From: Arachis hypogaea
Lineage: Eukaryota; Streptophyta; Magnoliopsida; Fabales; Fabaceae
Assembly (NCBI RefSeq): GCF_003086295.3
Contig: NC_092055.1
Location: 124,535,484 to 124,599,483 of the forward strand
Length of the DNA: 64,000 bases
Direction: 5' to 3'
Shown here: positions 35,641 through 46,824 of the stretch, piece after piece
How positions within the stretch are numbered: the first letter of the stretch is position 1
Layout: each line of letters opens with the position of its first letter
Made by a program: the position numbers and the translations under genes
The notes under the pieces: generated by a model
The model's input: only the letters and a program-made list of their open reading frames with translations
Databases searched by the model: none
Told to the model about the DNA's origin: nothing

Positions 35641-37645
35641 TTAGGTTTTGGAATGAAAAAAAAATTTTTTAACTTTGTCAACCAACTTGCAAACACTTGG
35701 GAAAAATTTTTAACCATGGGTTAATGAATAAAATGAGAATTACAATGTAATGAGAGTACATAGGCAGTAAGAATACAAAGGCATAACACCCACAGTGGTG
35801 TGCAGTAAGAGTACATAGGCAGTTTTAAAAAATTTCAAGTTACAAAAGGTCCTTGCAAGTAGCTGCTTTAAAAAATTGAACTTCTAAGTACCTAAATCAC
35901 CAAAACAAGTCTTAATATAACCAGCTTTCGCAACATCAACAAGTATTACCTAAATGATGTAGATCATGTCACATTTTTTCAATCCATCCTTTCATACAAA
36001 ATTGAACATCTGTTATTTATAGAAATTAACGTCCATCATATGAACCAGAAACAGACAAAGAAAACAACACTAAAATTTCAAGCCAGGCTCCAACAAATTT
36101 CAAACATCTTTGCCTTAATCCAAGGAACCATGAACCATTTGATATTACTATTCATGCTATAATTTTAAAAAAAAAAAACATATCAAAATCAACAGCATAA
36201 CACCCCACAGTTGATTGGAGTAAGAGTACATAGCTAGTTTAAAAAAAAAATTAAATATTAAACAAGATCCTTGTAAGCATAGCAATTAAAAATTGAAGTT
36301 CTAATTACGTAAGTCACCAAAACAAGTCCTAATATTAATTGGGATGGTTATCAAATATGCTGATCAACATGTAAATATAGTATTTGCACGGTTAGATTCA
36401 ACACCAAAAGTACTTTTACTTATATCCATTCCAATCAAATGGATCAAAATGCAAGTGGACATTTGAGGATGAAGTAAAATACACTTTTAGCTAATACTAA
36501 AAAAAAGTAAATTTATCCCAAATTATACTTACAATTTTTATGTAAAATAAACCAACAGGATTCCAATTCAAGCCTATCTCTTCTTTATCAAATATTCATA
36601 ATCAGAGTATTTAACAGTTTCTAAATTTTGACAGCCTCTTAGGTTAGGTTTTGGAATGAAAAAAAAAATTAATTTTGTCAACCAACTTGCAAACACTTGG
36701 GAAAAATTTTTACCCATGGATTAATAAATAAAATGAGAATTACAATGTAGTGAGAGTACATAGGCAATAAGAGTACAAAGGCATAACACCCACAGTCGTG
36801 TGCAGTAAGAGTACATAGGCAGTTTTAAAAAAATTCAAGTTACAAAAGGTCCTTGCAAACGTAGCTACTTTAAAAAATTGAACTTCTAAGTACCCAAATC
36901 ACCAAAACAAGTCCTAATATTGACCAGCTTTAGCAACATCAGCAAGTACTACCTAAATGATGTAGATCATGTCACATTTTCTCAATCCATCATTTCTTAC
37001 AAAATTAAACACCTGTTATTTATAGAAATTAATGTCCATCATATGAACCAGAAACAGACAAAGAAAACAACACTAAAATTTCAAGCCAGGCTCCAACAAA
37101 TTTCAAACATCTTTGCCTTAATCCAAGGAACCATGAACCATTTGATATTACTATTCGTGCTATAATTTAAAAAAAATAAACATATCAAAATCAACAGCAT
37201 AACACCCCCACAGTCGATTGGAGTGAGAGTACATAGCCAGTTTAAAAAAAAATTAAATGTTAAACAAGATCCTTGTAAACATAGCAATTAAAAATTGAAG
37301 TTCTAATTACGTAAGTCACCAAAATATGTCCTAATATTGATTGGGATGGTTATCAAATATGCTTATCAACATGTAAATATAGTCTTTGCACGGTTAGATT
37401 TAACGCCAAAAGTACTTTTACTTATATCCATTCCAATCAAATGGATCAAAATGCAAGTGGACATTTGAGGATGAAGTAAAATACACTTTTAGCTAATACT
37501 AGAAAAAAGTAAATTTATCCCAAATTATATTTACAATTTTTATGTAAAATAAACCAACAGGATTCCAATTCAAGCCTATCTCTTCTTTATCAAATATTCA
37601 TAATCAGAGTATTTAACAGTTTCTAAATTTTGACAGCCTCTTAGG
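35641..37645. repeat. 1-kb tandem direct duplication plus partial third copy
   Basis: Unit 1 (35641-36643) and unit 2 (36644-37645) are about 1003 and 1002 bases and look about 95% alike by eye. Each starts TTAGGTTTTGGAATGAAAAA and ends just before the next. A shorter, more diverged third copy starts at 37646 (TTAAGTTTTGGAATG) and fades after about 100 bases. Nothing in it looks coding. Confidence 0.9.
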
Positions 37646-38613
37646 TTAAGTTTTGGAATGAAAAAAAAAATTTTAAACATCATCAACCAAGTTACAATCA
37701 CCTGGAAAAAATTTTCAACCATACGCTTAATGAATAAATTGACCATCCTATCTATATTCATTAAACAACTCACAAAGCAACATATTCATAGCACGTGCCT
37801 CATACGAATTGCTGACTTACTAATAACCGAAGGCAAAACAAAACCAAATACAGTAACTCGTTAAAATACAAGACGCGGAAACCCGGATGCTCATAAACAT
37901 GTACGTATCATTATTCCTTCCCACTACATTTCGTTCACAAACAAAAGGATAAGTCAAACAGACCCAAGAATTTCCGAAAGCAACAAAACCCTTCCAAGCA
38001 GCCAGAACATAAAAGTTACTGTAAACATCTAAACATTCAATATACGGTTATCGGTTCTCTGACCTTCAATCTGGGAAGAGAAACACACCCCACGACTTCT
38101 CTTGTTGCACCCGTTAATGACTCCAACCAAGGCGAACATGCAACGGCTACAACCTAGGGAGACTGCGGTTAAAGGCCAACGCCGGAGGTTTCTGGGCGAT
38201 TTCCACTCGAGGGGGCCAGGGATTCTCCTCTGCTGCTGGTGGTCTTCGCAATAGAGGCGCTGGCGGATGCTCGGTACGACGATTGGTAGGATGAACTACG
38301 GGTAGCAGCAAAAAAGGAGCGGCTAATGGGGAAGGTCCTCCTTCGTCAATGCCGTTCGAAATAGCGGGGAGGGAAGATTAACGTTTCCTTTCCTGAAGGG
38401 TGTTCGAAAATTAGGGAAGGGGAAAGGTTTTGACTGTTGGGTCAAAGAAAGGGGGAGTGGATGGGATGATTACAATGATATTAATTAAGATAATTAAAAT
38501 TAGGATTTAAGAAATGGAGTGTTTATCAGTGTACCTATGTTATTAATCTAATTGGGCTAACTATTAAGGCCCGTTGTTCATATTGTTCCCCAAAGTCATT
38601 GTCCCCCTAGCAT

Positions 38614-40130
38614 AAACATCAATTAAATAAAAACATACTACACTTCTAAATTATTCACCTAAATCTTAATATTAGAATAACTATCTGCACACCTAGTAAA
38701 ATGAACATCCGATAGAAAAAGGGCATACAAGTATAGAAAGAGTCAAACTACTACTTACAGAACAACGGAACAAAGAATAGACTAATAGAGCCTTGTCTTA
38801 TTGGTACTATTATAAATTATGCTTGAATTAAATTCATTTATACTTAAATATTTATTGATGAATTCACTCGTAATCTTCTTAGATTTTTCCTGATTCTTTA
38901 TGTATCTTAGTCATTGGATTATCTTTCTTTTGGTTCAACTTTTCAACTGTATACTTTTCTAGCATTATTTTCCTAATAAAAATACTCTTAACAATCACTT
39001 TTTTGTGATGTGGGGATTTAAATATCTTGATGTGATATTATTTTGGGAGGAGAATATAATGTTAACCAGTTTAGAAGGCGTTGATGTACATATATAACTT
39101 CTTTACAAGTTGGCATTGGACATGTTTACCCTTCATCTCACCATGAAGCTTTAGAGAAAATTATGGTACTTACTGTTTTGTTACTCAAGCTTCATTAGCG
39201 TATAGTATGATCCTTGCAAGCAAACACAGGTTCAGAAACCCTAACACATTTTCAAAAATCTTATGGGTTGCTCTACTATAAAGATGTAAATATATAAAGA
39301 TATATAGAGATTTTATCTTATGGTGACACATGCTATGGTTAAAGGAGTATAGTGTCTGATTTGTACTAGCTGCGGATGACTTTGGGAACTTGAGTTGAGA
39401 GGTTGTTGTGGCATAACGAGATTTTGTGAAATTGGATTCCGTTGGGTGCTCTGGCTTTCGGGCCTCAGTTTATGCCTCAAATGTTATATATATATGATAA
39501 TGAATGTTGGGTCTATAAATGATAATATAAAGGTTATTCAAGCAATGTAAGTTTTTTCATTCAAAAATATTTTTGAGAAAAAAACGCATTTCTTATAAAT
39601 CACGTTGATGAACATTAAATAATAGTAATAAAAAAACTCAACCATAACTAAGTAATTTTTGCACCTGCATGATGAAAAGAAATTGACAACTGGAGGTGGA
39701 GAGGAGAGGAAGAGAACAATACAATTAAGTATGTAACTGAAGCAAAAGCACTTATGTTCATACCAAATATATCAACTTCTTTATTTTTTAATCATCATAA
39801 ATTCATATTTATATGATCATAGTATATTTAAAAAGTTAAAAAATAATAATTAACATAAAAGGCATCTATAATTATAACAGCTAAATTTTTTTTTACAATA
39901 ATGTCATACTACTTATTTTTAAAAAAAAATTATGTCTATAGACATATAAATATAATTGCTTCTTGTTCGTCCTACTTCGACTCGCAATTAAAATTGTCCA
40001 ATGTGAAAATGACAACATAATTTAAAATCCTTTTTTTGCCAGTTTTATTTCAATCAGAATAATTTTTATAGATATTTAAAAATATTAAATAAACTCCGCC
40101 TATGTTATACCTGCAGCACATAGCCGATCC
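38614..40130. other. AT-rich intergenic stretch
   Basis: No convincing gene, RNA or element end recognised. Confidence 0.45.
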
Positions 40131-40199
40131 CAAACCTGAATAAAGGAGGAGGGTTGTGTTAGGTTTTCAATAGCCAACATAAAAACATAATAGAATCTT

Positions 40200-40620
40200 C
40201 ATGACATGGATCAAAGATGTTATTGCACTAAAGTTAGGTCGTTGCTCGGAAGCAACGCGCTGTATGGCTTGCATACAATGTCAAATGAGCAAGAGCCGCA
40301 ACATCGGTGCCCGGGTGTAATGTTAAATGAGCAAGGATTCCCGTGTTTTCGTGAATGGACGAGAGTAAGTAAGTTAGTTCACAAAGAAAAAAGTAAAGGT
40401 CGAAGCGACAAAAGGTTGAGATTTGGGATATGGAAGATAGGCATTCTAACAGGAAAATCCATGGAGGTGGAGGATACCATGACAAGGAGAAATATTAACA
40501 TCATGTGCCTACAAGAAACAAAATGGGTCGGTACGAAGGCTAGGGAGTTGGATACTGTAACACACTTACTTTTAACACATCATGATCGTACTAAAAGTTC
40601 AGGTGTTACTTACGTCTAAT
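40200..40620 (+). mobile_element. RTE-type LINE 5' fragment (endonuclease start)
   Basis: An open frame at 40206-40619 holds YCTKVRSLLGSNALYGLHT, then RLRFGIWKIGILTGKSMEVE, RRNINIMCLQETKWVG and TKARELDT. This is the N-terminal APE-type endonuclease of plant RTE LINEs (WNIGxLxGK and QETKW motifs, with W-K-I instead of W-N-I). Sequence after ARELDT is unrelated, so the copy is 3'-truncated, which is unusual for target-primed retrotransposition and implies later deletion or rearrangement. Confidence 0.8.
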
Positions 40621-40771
40621 CTTTTAACTTGTTACTATATTTATTTAATATCAAGCCTACTTCATAAATATGAACCGAGTCTTTAATTATTAATGCGAAA
40701 AGTCTGTACTTTAAAATCACATAGTCACATATCATATTCACATAATAATAAATACATTGACTTATTTACAA

Positions 40772-41956
40772 TGGAAAAACAACCATTTGTACCCATAAAC
40801 TTTACGAACGCTGACAAAAGTACCCACTAAAGAAGGAAACTAATGTTGTATCCATCAAAGATGGATTCCGTACGAAAAAAGTACCCAAATCCTAAATTTA
40901 TGTTGACTTTTTAATAAAATTCCAGAATTACCCACACCATTATCTTCAACCCCTCCTCTCTTTTTTCCCAAATTTCAAACACCTTCATTGCCTAAAAATC
41001 GTAAACTCAATACCTAAAAACCCCAAATTACCATTTTCCTAACCCTAATCTCAATACCCCTTTCAGCAAATTTCAACCCTCTCTTTATTCTTTTCATCAA
41101 TTTTACCACCTCCTTCACCAACACCATCATCACCGCCACCGTCAACAACCGTCAGCCTCATCTTCCTCCTTTTTCACTATCACAGTCCATAAACAACAAC
41201 AACTTCACTCTAACTTTTAATTTTACTTCTCATAATCACTTCTAATCTCAAATCCTATCAACACTTTATTACCGTCATTACCATCACCACCCTTCCTCCA
41301 TCACTTTCAATACAATGTCAGAAGGAGAAGCACCTTTGGATGCTAAAAATTGAAACTTTGGCAAGATCATTTTGGTGGGGTCGCATGTGAGTAACACAGG
41401 AATCTTGCACATGATGGTGGTGATTTGGGAGAGTGAGAAAGTTCAATTTTGTTAATTATATAATAAATTTATAATTTGTATTGTTGTAAATATAGGACAT
41501 TTTTTCCATGGAGTCCATGAGGTTGAAGTGGACCAATGAGGAGTTGAATCGCACCACAGGACCTTGCGCGCTGGATCTCAGTTTAGTCTCACTTCCGGAG
41601 CTTCTCCATCTAGCGTTGCGTGGGAACGGATGGATTGCCTGGTTGCCTTGTTGTCGTCTTTGTCATCGTCAACGTGGAAAGATGGCAGCAGTGGTGGTTA
41701 GTAGAGTAGTAGAGAATAGAAGGTGGTTAAGGTAGTGTCAATGGAGGTGTTTGAGATTTGGGAAAGAAGAGAGGAGGGGTTGAAGATAAAGAATGGGGTA
41801 ATTCTGGAATTTTATTAAAAAGTCAACATAAATTTAGGATTTGGATACTTTTGTCGTACGAAATCTATCTTTGATGGATACAACGTTAGTTTTCTTCTTT
41901 AATGGGTATTTTTATCAGCGTTCATAAAGTTCATGGGTACAAATGGTTGTTTTTCT
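40772..41956. mobile_element. MULE with long TIRs (1185 bp)
   Basis: Left end GGAAAAACAACCATTTGTAC at 40773; the right end is its inverse. The TIRs are about 165 bases each, up to the shared GAATTACCC. A perfect 9-bp target duplication TATTTACAA (40763-40771, 41957-41965) marks a Mutator-type insertion. The interior is a C-rich CAACCCTA-type stretch and a short frame near 41330 (EGEAPLDAKN) that may come from a captured gene which I cannot name. Confidence 0.9.
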
Positions 41957-42059
41957 TATTTACAATTCTTTAAACACAAATCCTACCCCTCTAATAACCA
42001 AATAATAAAGGTGTTTGCTACGGTACGATCATAAATTCATACGTACAGATACGTTTAAA

Positions 42060-44049
42060 GAATAAATGACCATTTGTACCCATGAGAGATAAAAACGCTG
42101 ACATTTGTACCCATGATAGCTCAAAACTAACCTTATACCCATGAGAGATGCTGTCCGTGCCTTGGATCTGAGCTTGGTTCGTGCCTTTCCGAACCTACGT
42201 GGCACTCCCAAACCCTCCCCCCCCAATCTGAGCCAACCATTCACCATCATCATCTTCATATTCTTCACCGTCACCATAACCTCCATCACCATCACCTCAG
42301 CACCGCCACAGCCACCTCCCTTCACCACAACCTCCGGCGACAACCCACACCGCCGCGCCCCTTTCTCTTCTTCTTCCCCTCTTCTCACCTCTGCTAAGCC
42401 CAGAAACCACAGCGCCAGCTCCTTCTCTGGCCACTCAAACCCTTCAATTTCTCATCATCCATATCTCCATGAATCCTAGCAAAATTTCGAAGAGCCTCCC
42501 AAATGTCATCTTCAGGCTGAAATGGCTTACTCTCAATAAACTCCTCAGCTTCATTCAACTGACTGGCATTACCCAGAATGTTAATGACCTCCATGTAATG
42601 CTCCATGGTGGGAACAATTCCATACTCCTTCATTGATTCAAAGTGCAATAATCCTTCCTCTACAGCTTCTTCCCTTGCACACGCAGCCAAAACCAATGCA
42701 AAAGTTTCACTCTCAGGCCGTATCCCTGCCTCCTTCATCTCCTGAAAAACCAACAAAGCATCATCACCAGCTCCATTTTCAGTGTATCCAATGATCATCA
42801 AGTGCCAAGAACTCATGTTTCTCTCTGGCATTCGATCAAACACCTTGCGTGCAATATTCATGTTACCACATTTCCCATACATTCCAATCAACCTATTGTT
42901 CAATTCAACCTCCCCTCGAAACCTCGATCTTCTCAAGAACTCATGAACCCTTTTCCCAGACTCAAGCGACCTCGTACCCTCGCACAAATTCAACATGACG
43001 AGAAAAACACCATAATCAGCAACAGAACCTTGACCCATGAGTTCCAAAGCTTCAGCAAGCTTACCCTCTTCGCACAACTCAATCAAATTAACGTTCAGGG
43101 TGGTTGCATCAAACAGCGCGTTTTGGCAGTTCTGGTCGACCCTATTATGAGTATTATCAAGTTTGGGTTTTGGTTCTCTGGGAAGATTCTCCTTCCATGA
43201 AGTTTGGGTCTTTTGAGCGAAACAACCAGTGGGGGTGGCGTTTTTACGGCGGGGTTGGACCTTGTTGCTATTGGTGGTGGGGTTCTTGGAATCGGGAACG
43301 GCGTAGGAGCATAGAGGAGTGGAAGGGAGAGAGCAATTGGAGGGCTTCAGAGGAGAGAAGTGTGGGAATTTGGAATGGGATGAGATGACGGTGTTTAATT
43401 TGCGGGGAACGGGTTCCAGTGACGCCATTGATGAGTGGAGTTTGAGCTCCATGGAGTTCTGATTTTGGAGGCTGTGTGGAACAATTGCAGAAGAATAATT
43501 TTCCATCCCTACGTTTTTTCCTGAGTTCTGTTTCTTTCATTGTATTGTTTTTAGTTCATTTTGCTTAATTTGGTTAGTTAGAAATGCATGTTAGTGGATT
43601 TAGGTGTGTTTTGATTCATGCTGGTGTTTGAAAATTTTGCTGTTTTGGTGGAGAGGAGGAGCTGGCGCTGTGGTTTCTGGACTCAGCGGAGGTGAGAAGA
43701 GGGGAAGAAGAAGAGAAAGGGGCGCGATGGTGTGGGTTGTCGCCGGAGGTTGTGGTGAAGGGAGGTGGCTGTGGCGGTGCTGAGGTGATGGTGATGGAGG
43801 TTATGGAGGTTATAGTGATGGTGATGGTGGAGAAGATGAAGATGATGATGGTGAATGGTTGGCTCAGATTGGGGAGAGGGTTTGGAAGTGCCACGTAGGT
43901 TCGGAAAGGCACGAACCAAGCTCAGATCCAAGGCGGGGCACTTTTGTCACACGGGCAGCATCTCTCATGGGTACAAGGTTAGTTTCGAGCTATCATGGGT
44001 ACAAATGTCAGCGTTTTTATCTCTCATGGGTACAAATGGTCATTTATTC
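42060..44049. mobile_element. Pack-MULE carrying a PPR gene fragment (1990 bp)
   Basis: Termini GAATAAATGACCATTTGTAC and inverse, with TIRs of about 370-390 bases (42060-42432, about 43660-44049). The target duplication TACGTTTAAA (42050-42059, 44050-44059) is perfect. The interior between the TIRs is a host-like PPR sequence on the minus strand. Nested inside the small MULE at 42010. Confidence 0.92.
42394..43506 (-). CDS. Captured PPR (PLS/DYW2-like) gene fragment, chimeric 370-aa ORF
   Basis: An uninterrupted frame of 370 residues. After a low-complexity N-terminus it contains PPR units of the At2g15690/At4g32450 group, whose complete members work in organelle RNA editing with a C-terminal DYW deaminase: NLIELCEEGKLAEALELM, ELNNRLIGMYGKCGNMNIAR, KVFDRMPERNMSSWHLMIIG, QEMKEAGIRPESETFALVLA and AEEFIESKPFQPEDDIWEAL. 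It stops after RNFARIHGDM; E and DYW domains are missing. The last residues (about LSGQRRSWRCGFWA) are read from the MULE terminal repeat, so the protein is chimeric. No lesion in the captured part suggests recent capture or constraint. Whether it is expressed is unknown; annotate as a transposon-borne fragment rather than a host gene. Confidence 0.8.
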   Translation of the reverse strand: MENYSSAIVPHSLQNQNSMELKLHSSMASLEPVPRKLNTVISSHSKFPHFSPLKPSNCSLPSTPLCSYAVPDSKNPTTNSNKVQPRRKNATPTGCFAQKTQTSWKENLPREPKPKLDNTHNRVDQNCQNALFDATTLNVNLIELCEEGKLAEALELMGQGSVADYGVFLVMLNLCEGTRSLESGKRVHEFLRRSRFRGEVELNNRLIGMYGKCGNMNIARKVFDRMPERNMSSWHLMIIGYTENGAGDDALLVFQEMKEAGIRPESETFALVLAACAREEAVEEGLLHFESMKEYGIVPTMEHYMEVINILGNASQLNEAEEFIESKPFQPEDDIWEALRNFARIHGDMDDEKLKGLSGQRRSWRCGFWA

Positions 44050-44141
44050 TACGTTTAAAATATGGACAAATAACAATAAGGGTATTTTATAAGGGTATTT
44101 TAGTAAAATGAGTGATATAATATATATTTTCTTTTAAAAAA

Positions 44142-45620
44142 GAGGTAATGACCAAATCAGTACGCGAAAAATTCAAAAGCTGACATTTTGGTACCTCACT
44201 ATTGTTATTGACAAAATGGTCCTTAAAAGATTTTAAAATTTGACAAGCGTATCCACGAGTTTACCGGAGCACATTTCCGGCAAGCACAGTGCTGACATGG
44301 CCATTGCGTTTTGATGACATGGCAAATACCCCCCAACCCTAATTCTTCTCCTTCTCCTTCCCCCTCCCCAACACACTCCCCACTTCCCCTTCCTGAATGC
44401 ATTCTCCCCCTTCCCCAACCCTAATCCTTCCCTCCCCCTCTCTAACCCTAATTCTTCTCCTTCTCCTTCCCCCCCTCCCCAACGCACTCCCCCCTTCCCC
44501 TTCCTGAATGCATTCTCCCCCCTCCCCAACCCTAATTCTTCCCTCCCCCTCTCTAACCCTAATTCCCCATCTCTAATGCACTTCCCCCCTCCTCAGTCCA
44601 AAATCCCCCTTTCTAAACCCTAATCCCCTTCCCTTACCTCTTTGAATTCTAATCCCTTTCCCAACACAGTGTCTCACACTCTCAACTCACTCTCCCCCAA
44701 AACAGCAGTAGAGCTCAACCTTCTCAGTCTTACAGAGCCAGTGTCATCGACACTGCGCTGTCGTCATCTCGTCGTCGGGTCTTCTGCGTCCGCCAGTGTC
44801 TCCTTCGTAGCATTGCGTTGTCTGCACGCCTTCACCGTTGTCGCCTTCACTGCTTGTATCTACTTGCTGCTAGCCCCCAGTCGTTGCCATGCCTCCTCTG
44901 TCTGGGTTCCATCTTGGCTCTATCGTGTCCTGCCCCCTCTGTGTCCGGTGTTCTTCTTCTATTCTTGCTTTGGTGGTGTCTGTATTAAGTTTTATTTTAT
45001 TTTATTTTATTTTATTTTGATTATTGTATATGAATTTATTTCTGAGTTTTATGGTGATTAATCTTTTTGAATGATAATTTAACCTAAAAATTTGGGACAA
45101 TTTATGATTTGGGGCAACTCTGTTGATGTTGAGGTTGTTGTTGCTGTGAATGGTGGTGTTGAGGGAGTGAGAGGAAAGTGTGCGTTGGGAAAGGGGGAGT
45201 GGTGGAGAGAGAGAGAGAGAGAGAGTGGTGGAGGTTGTTGTTGCTGTTGATGTTAAAGTTGTTGTTGCTATGAATGGTGGTGTTGAGGGAGGAAGGGAAA
45301 GTGTACGTTGGGGAGGGGCTTGTGATGCGGCGGGGACTGCGATTAGGGAGAAGTGTGCGTTGGGGATGGGGGCTGCGACAGGGAGGGAGAGGGAAGGGGA
45401 GGGAGTGTGCGTTGGGGAGGGAACTTTGGGGGTGGTTTGCCAAGTCACCAAAACACGGTGGCCACATCAGCACTGTGCTTGCCGGAAATGTGCTCCGGTG
45501 AACTCGTGGGTACGCTTGTCAAATTTTAAAACCTTTTAAGGACCATTTTGTCAATAACAATAGTGAGGTACCAAAATGTCAGCGTTTGAATCTTTCGGGT
45601 ACTGATTTGGTCATTACCTC
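44142..45620. mobile_element. MULE with about 190-bp TIRs (1479 bp)
   Basis: Termini GAGGTAATGACCAAATCAGT and inverse, nearly identical over about 190 bases. A perfect 9-bp duplication TTTAAAAAA lies at 44133-44141 and 45621-45629. Inside, a C-rich tract holds a roughly 118-base tandem duplication (44334-44570, AACCCTAATTCTTCTCC units), and an S/L-rich frame at 44642-45061 that I do not recognise. Nested in the small MULE at 42010. Confidence 0.92.
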
Positions 45621-45721
45621 TTTAAAAAAATTAGATGTTGATGTGGAAAATAAATTTCACATGGCTTACGTATCGGTACGTATAAATTTATGATCGTACC
45701 GTAGCAAACACCAATAATAAA

Positions 45722-46487
45722 GGTCAAGGGAAAATTAAATTCTAGGACTAAACTAAATACAGAAAATAAAAACACATATATACATTAAAGCTCTATAGTC
45801 GGTCGTGGCTTCGCGCTAAAGCTTCCTGAACCTGTCACTGAAAAAAAATTTCTATAAGGGAGTGAGAACATCATCCTCAAAAGGATTTTCAGTAGAGGGT
45901 TTAAGAATTGTTATAAGAGGATATTTAAAAGAAAAATGTTTTTCAATTGCACTGATTATCTCTCGTCTTATGAATCTTTTTTTTAAAACCAATTGTTAAT
46001 GATCTAAAACATTTTCAAAGAAACAATATTTAATTTTTCAGAAATCCAAAACCCTTCTTTTCTTGTAAGAAAAATCATAATCAATTTCCTATACGGTATG
46101 AATGACCAACCTGTTCCAAACATAGGTTCATTAAGTTTATGTTGAACCAGCTTGATTTTTTATACTTTACTAACAACTCAATCAAAAACCAATCACAGTC
46201 TTCAGCCCTTCACATAATCAATCAACACAATCATCATCTCATTACCATTAATCTCAAAAGTATCACATCATAACAAACATAGACAAAAAGACAAGGAAAT
46301 CACAGGTATAGATAGCAGTTATAGTATATAGCTCAGATAACAGTTAATAACAGTTTAACAATTAACCAAACCAAAATAAATTCAAACTCAAGCAAAGCAT
46401 ACAAATGCATATGATGCATACCTGTCCTATGGCTGATGATATCATTTGTCGGTTATATAGCCAACCCCGACAAGGGGTGAAAGATAT
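45722..46487. other. Repeat-like stretch without genes
   Basis: AT-rich. Phrases near 46440-46480 (TTATATAGCCAACCCCGACA) look like a legume LTR or other dispersed repeat, but no ends were found. Confidence 0.35.
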
Positions 46488-46650
46488 AGAAAGACCTAAG
46501 AAGATCATCTATGAGGTGGTCAAACGAGATCTCACATAAATGGTCTCTCTGTAGACATAATACATGATAAAATTCAATGGCGTCGTTTGATTCATGTAGT
46601 CGACTCCACCTAATGGGACAAATACTTTGTTGTTGTTGTTGTATTTAGAA
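46488..46650 (+). mobile_element. RTE-type LINE 3' end
   Basis: A translation reading like RPKKII-EVVKRDLT-NGLSVD and WRRLIHV followed by a TTG repeat (46629-46641) matches the C-terminus and simple-repeat tail of plant RTE LINEs. It is a short 5'-truncated copy. It does not join the 5' fragment at 40.2 kb. Confidence 0.7.
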
Positions 46651-46824
46651 ATATTAAAGAAACAATATTATTGTTTATTTTCTGTTTCTATTATTTTGTT
46701 AAAAATATAAATAAAACAACCAAAAAATTAAATATTAATAAATTATTATTTTCTTACAAAATTAATAATATATATGTAATCTTTTGAATAGTATATATTT
46801 TAATAATATCTATATAATTTTATA

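Larger units (their letters stand above)
33118..38613. mobile_element. Large non-autonomous TIR element, about 5.5 kb
   Basis: The left end at 33121 reads GGAGAACAATAATTCTAG then TGAACAATATGAACAATGGG. The right end at 38570-38610, inverted, reads GGGGGACAATGACTTTGG then GGAACAATATGAACAACGGG. About 30 of 39 positions agree. I could not fix a target duplication, so the superfamily is open (Mutator- or hAT-like). Inside are a small two-exon gene (33557-34668), a field of degenerate repeats (34960-35640), a 1-kb tandem duplication (35641-37645) and a GC-richer patch near the right end (38060-38400). No transposase catalytic domain is present. Confidence 0.55.
42010..45712. mobile_element. Small MULE (about 215 bp of own sequence) hosting two nested MULEs
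   Basis: Ends are GGTGTTTGCTACGGTACGAT and its inverse, with TIRs of about 45 bases. A perfect 9-bp duplication AATAATAAA lies at 42001-42009 and 45713-45721. Removing the two inner elements (42060-44049 and 44142-45620) and one copy of each duplication leaves about 200 bases, so this was a MITE-sized element. Confidence 0.88.

Noticed and set aside
44334..44570. Interstitial telomere repeat
   Set aside because: AACCCTAA words are irregular and embedded in a longer C-rich duplicated unit, unlike tandem CCCTAAA.
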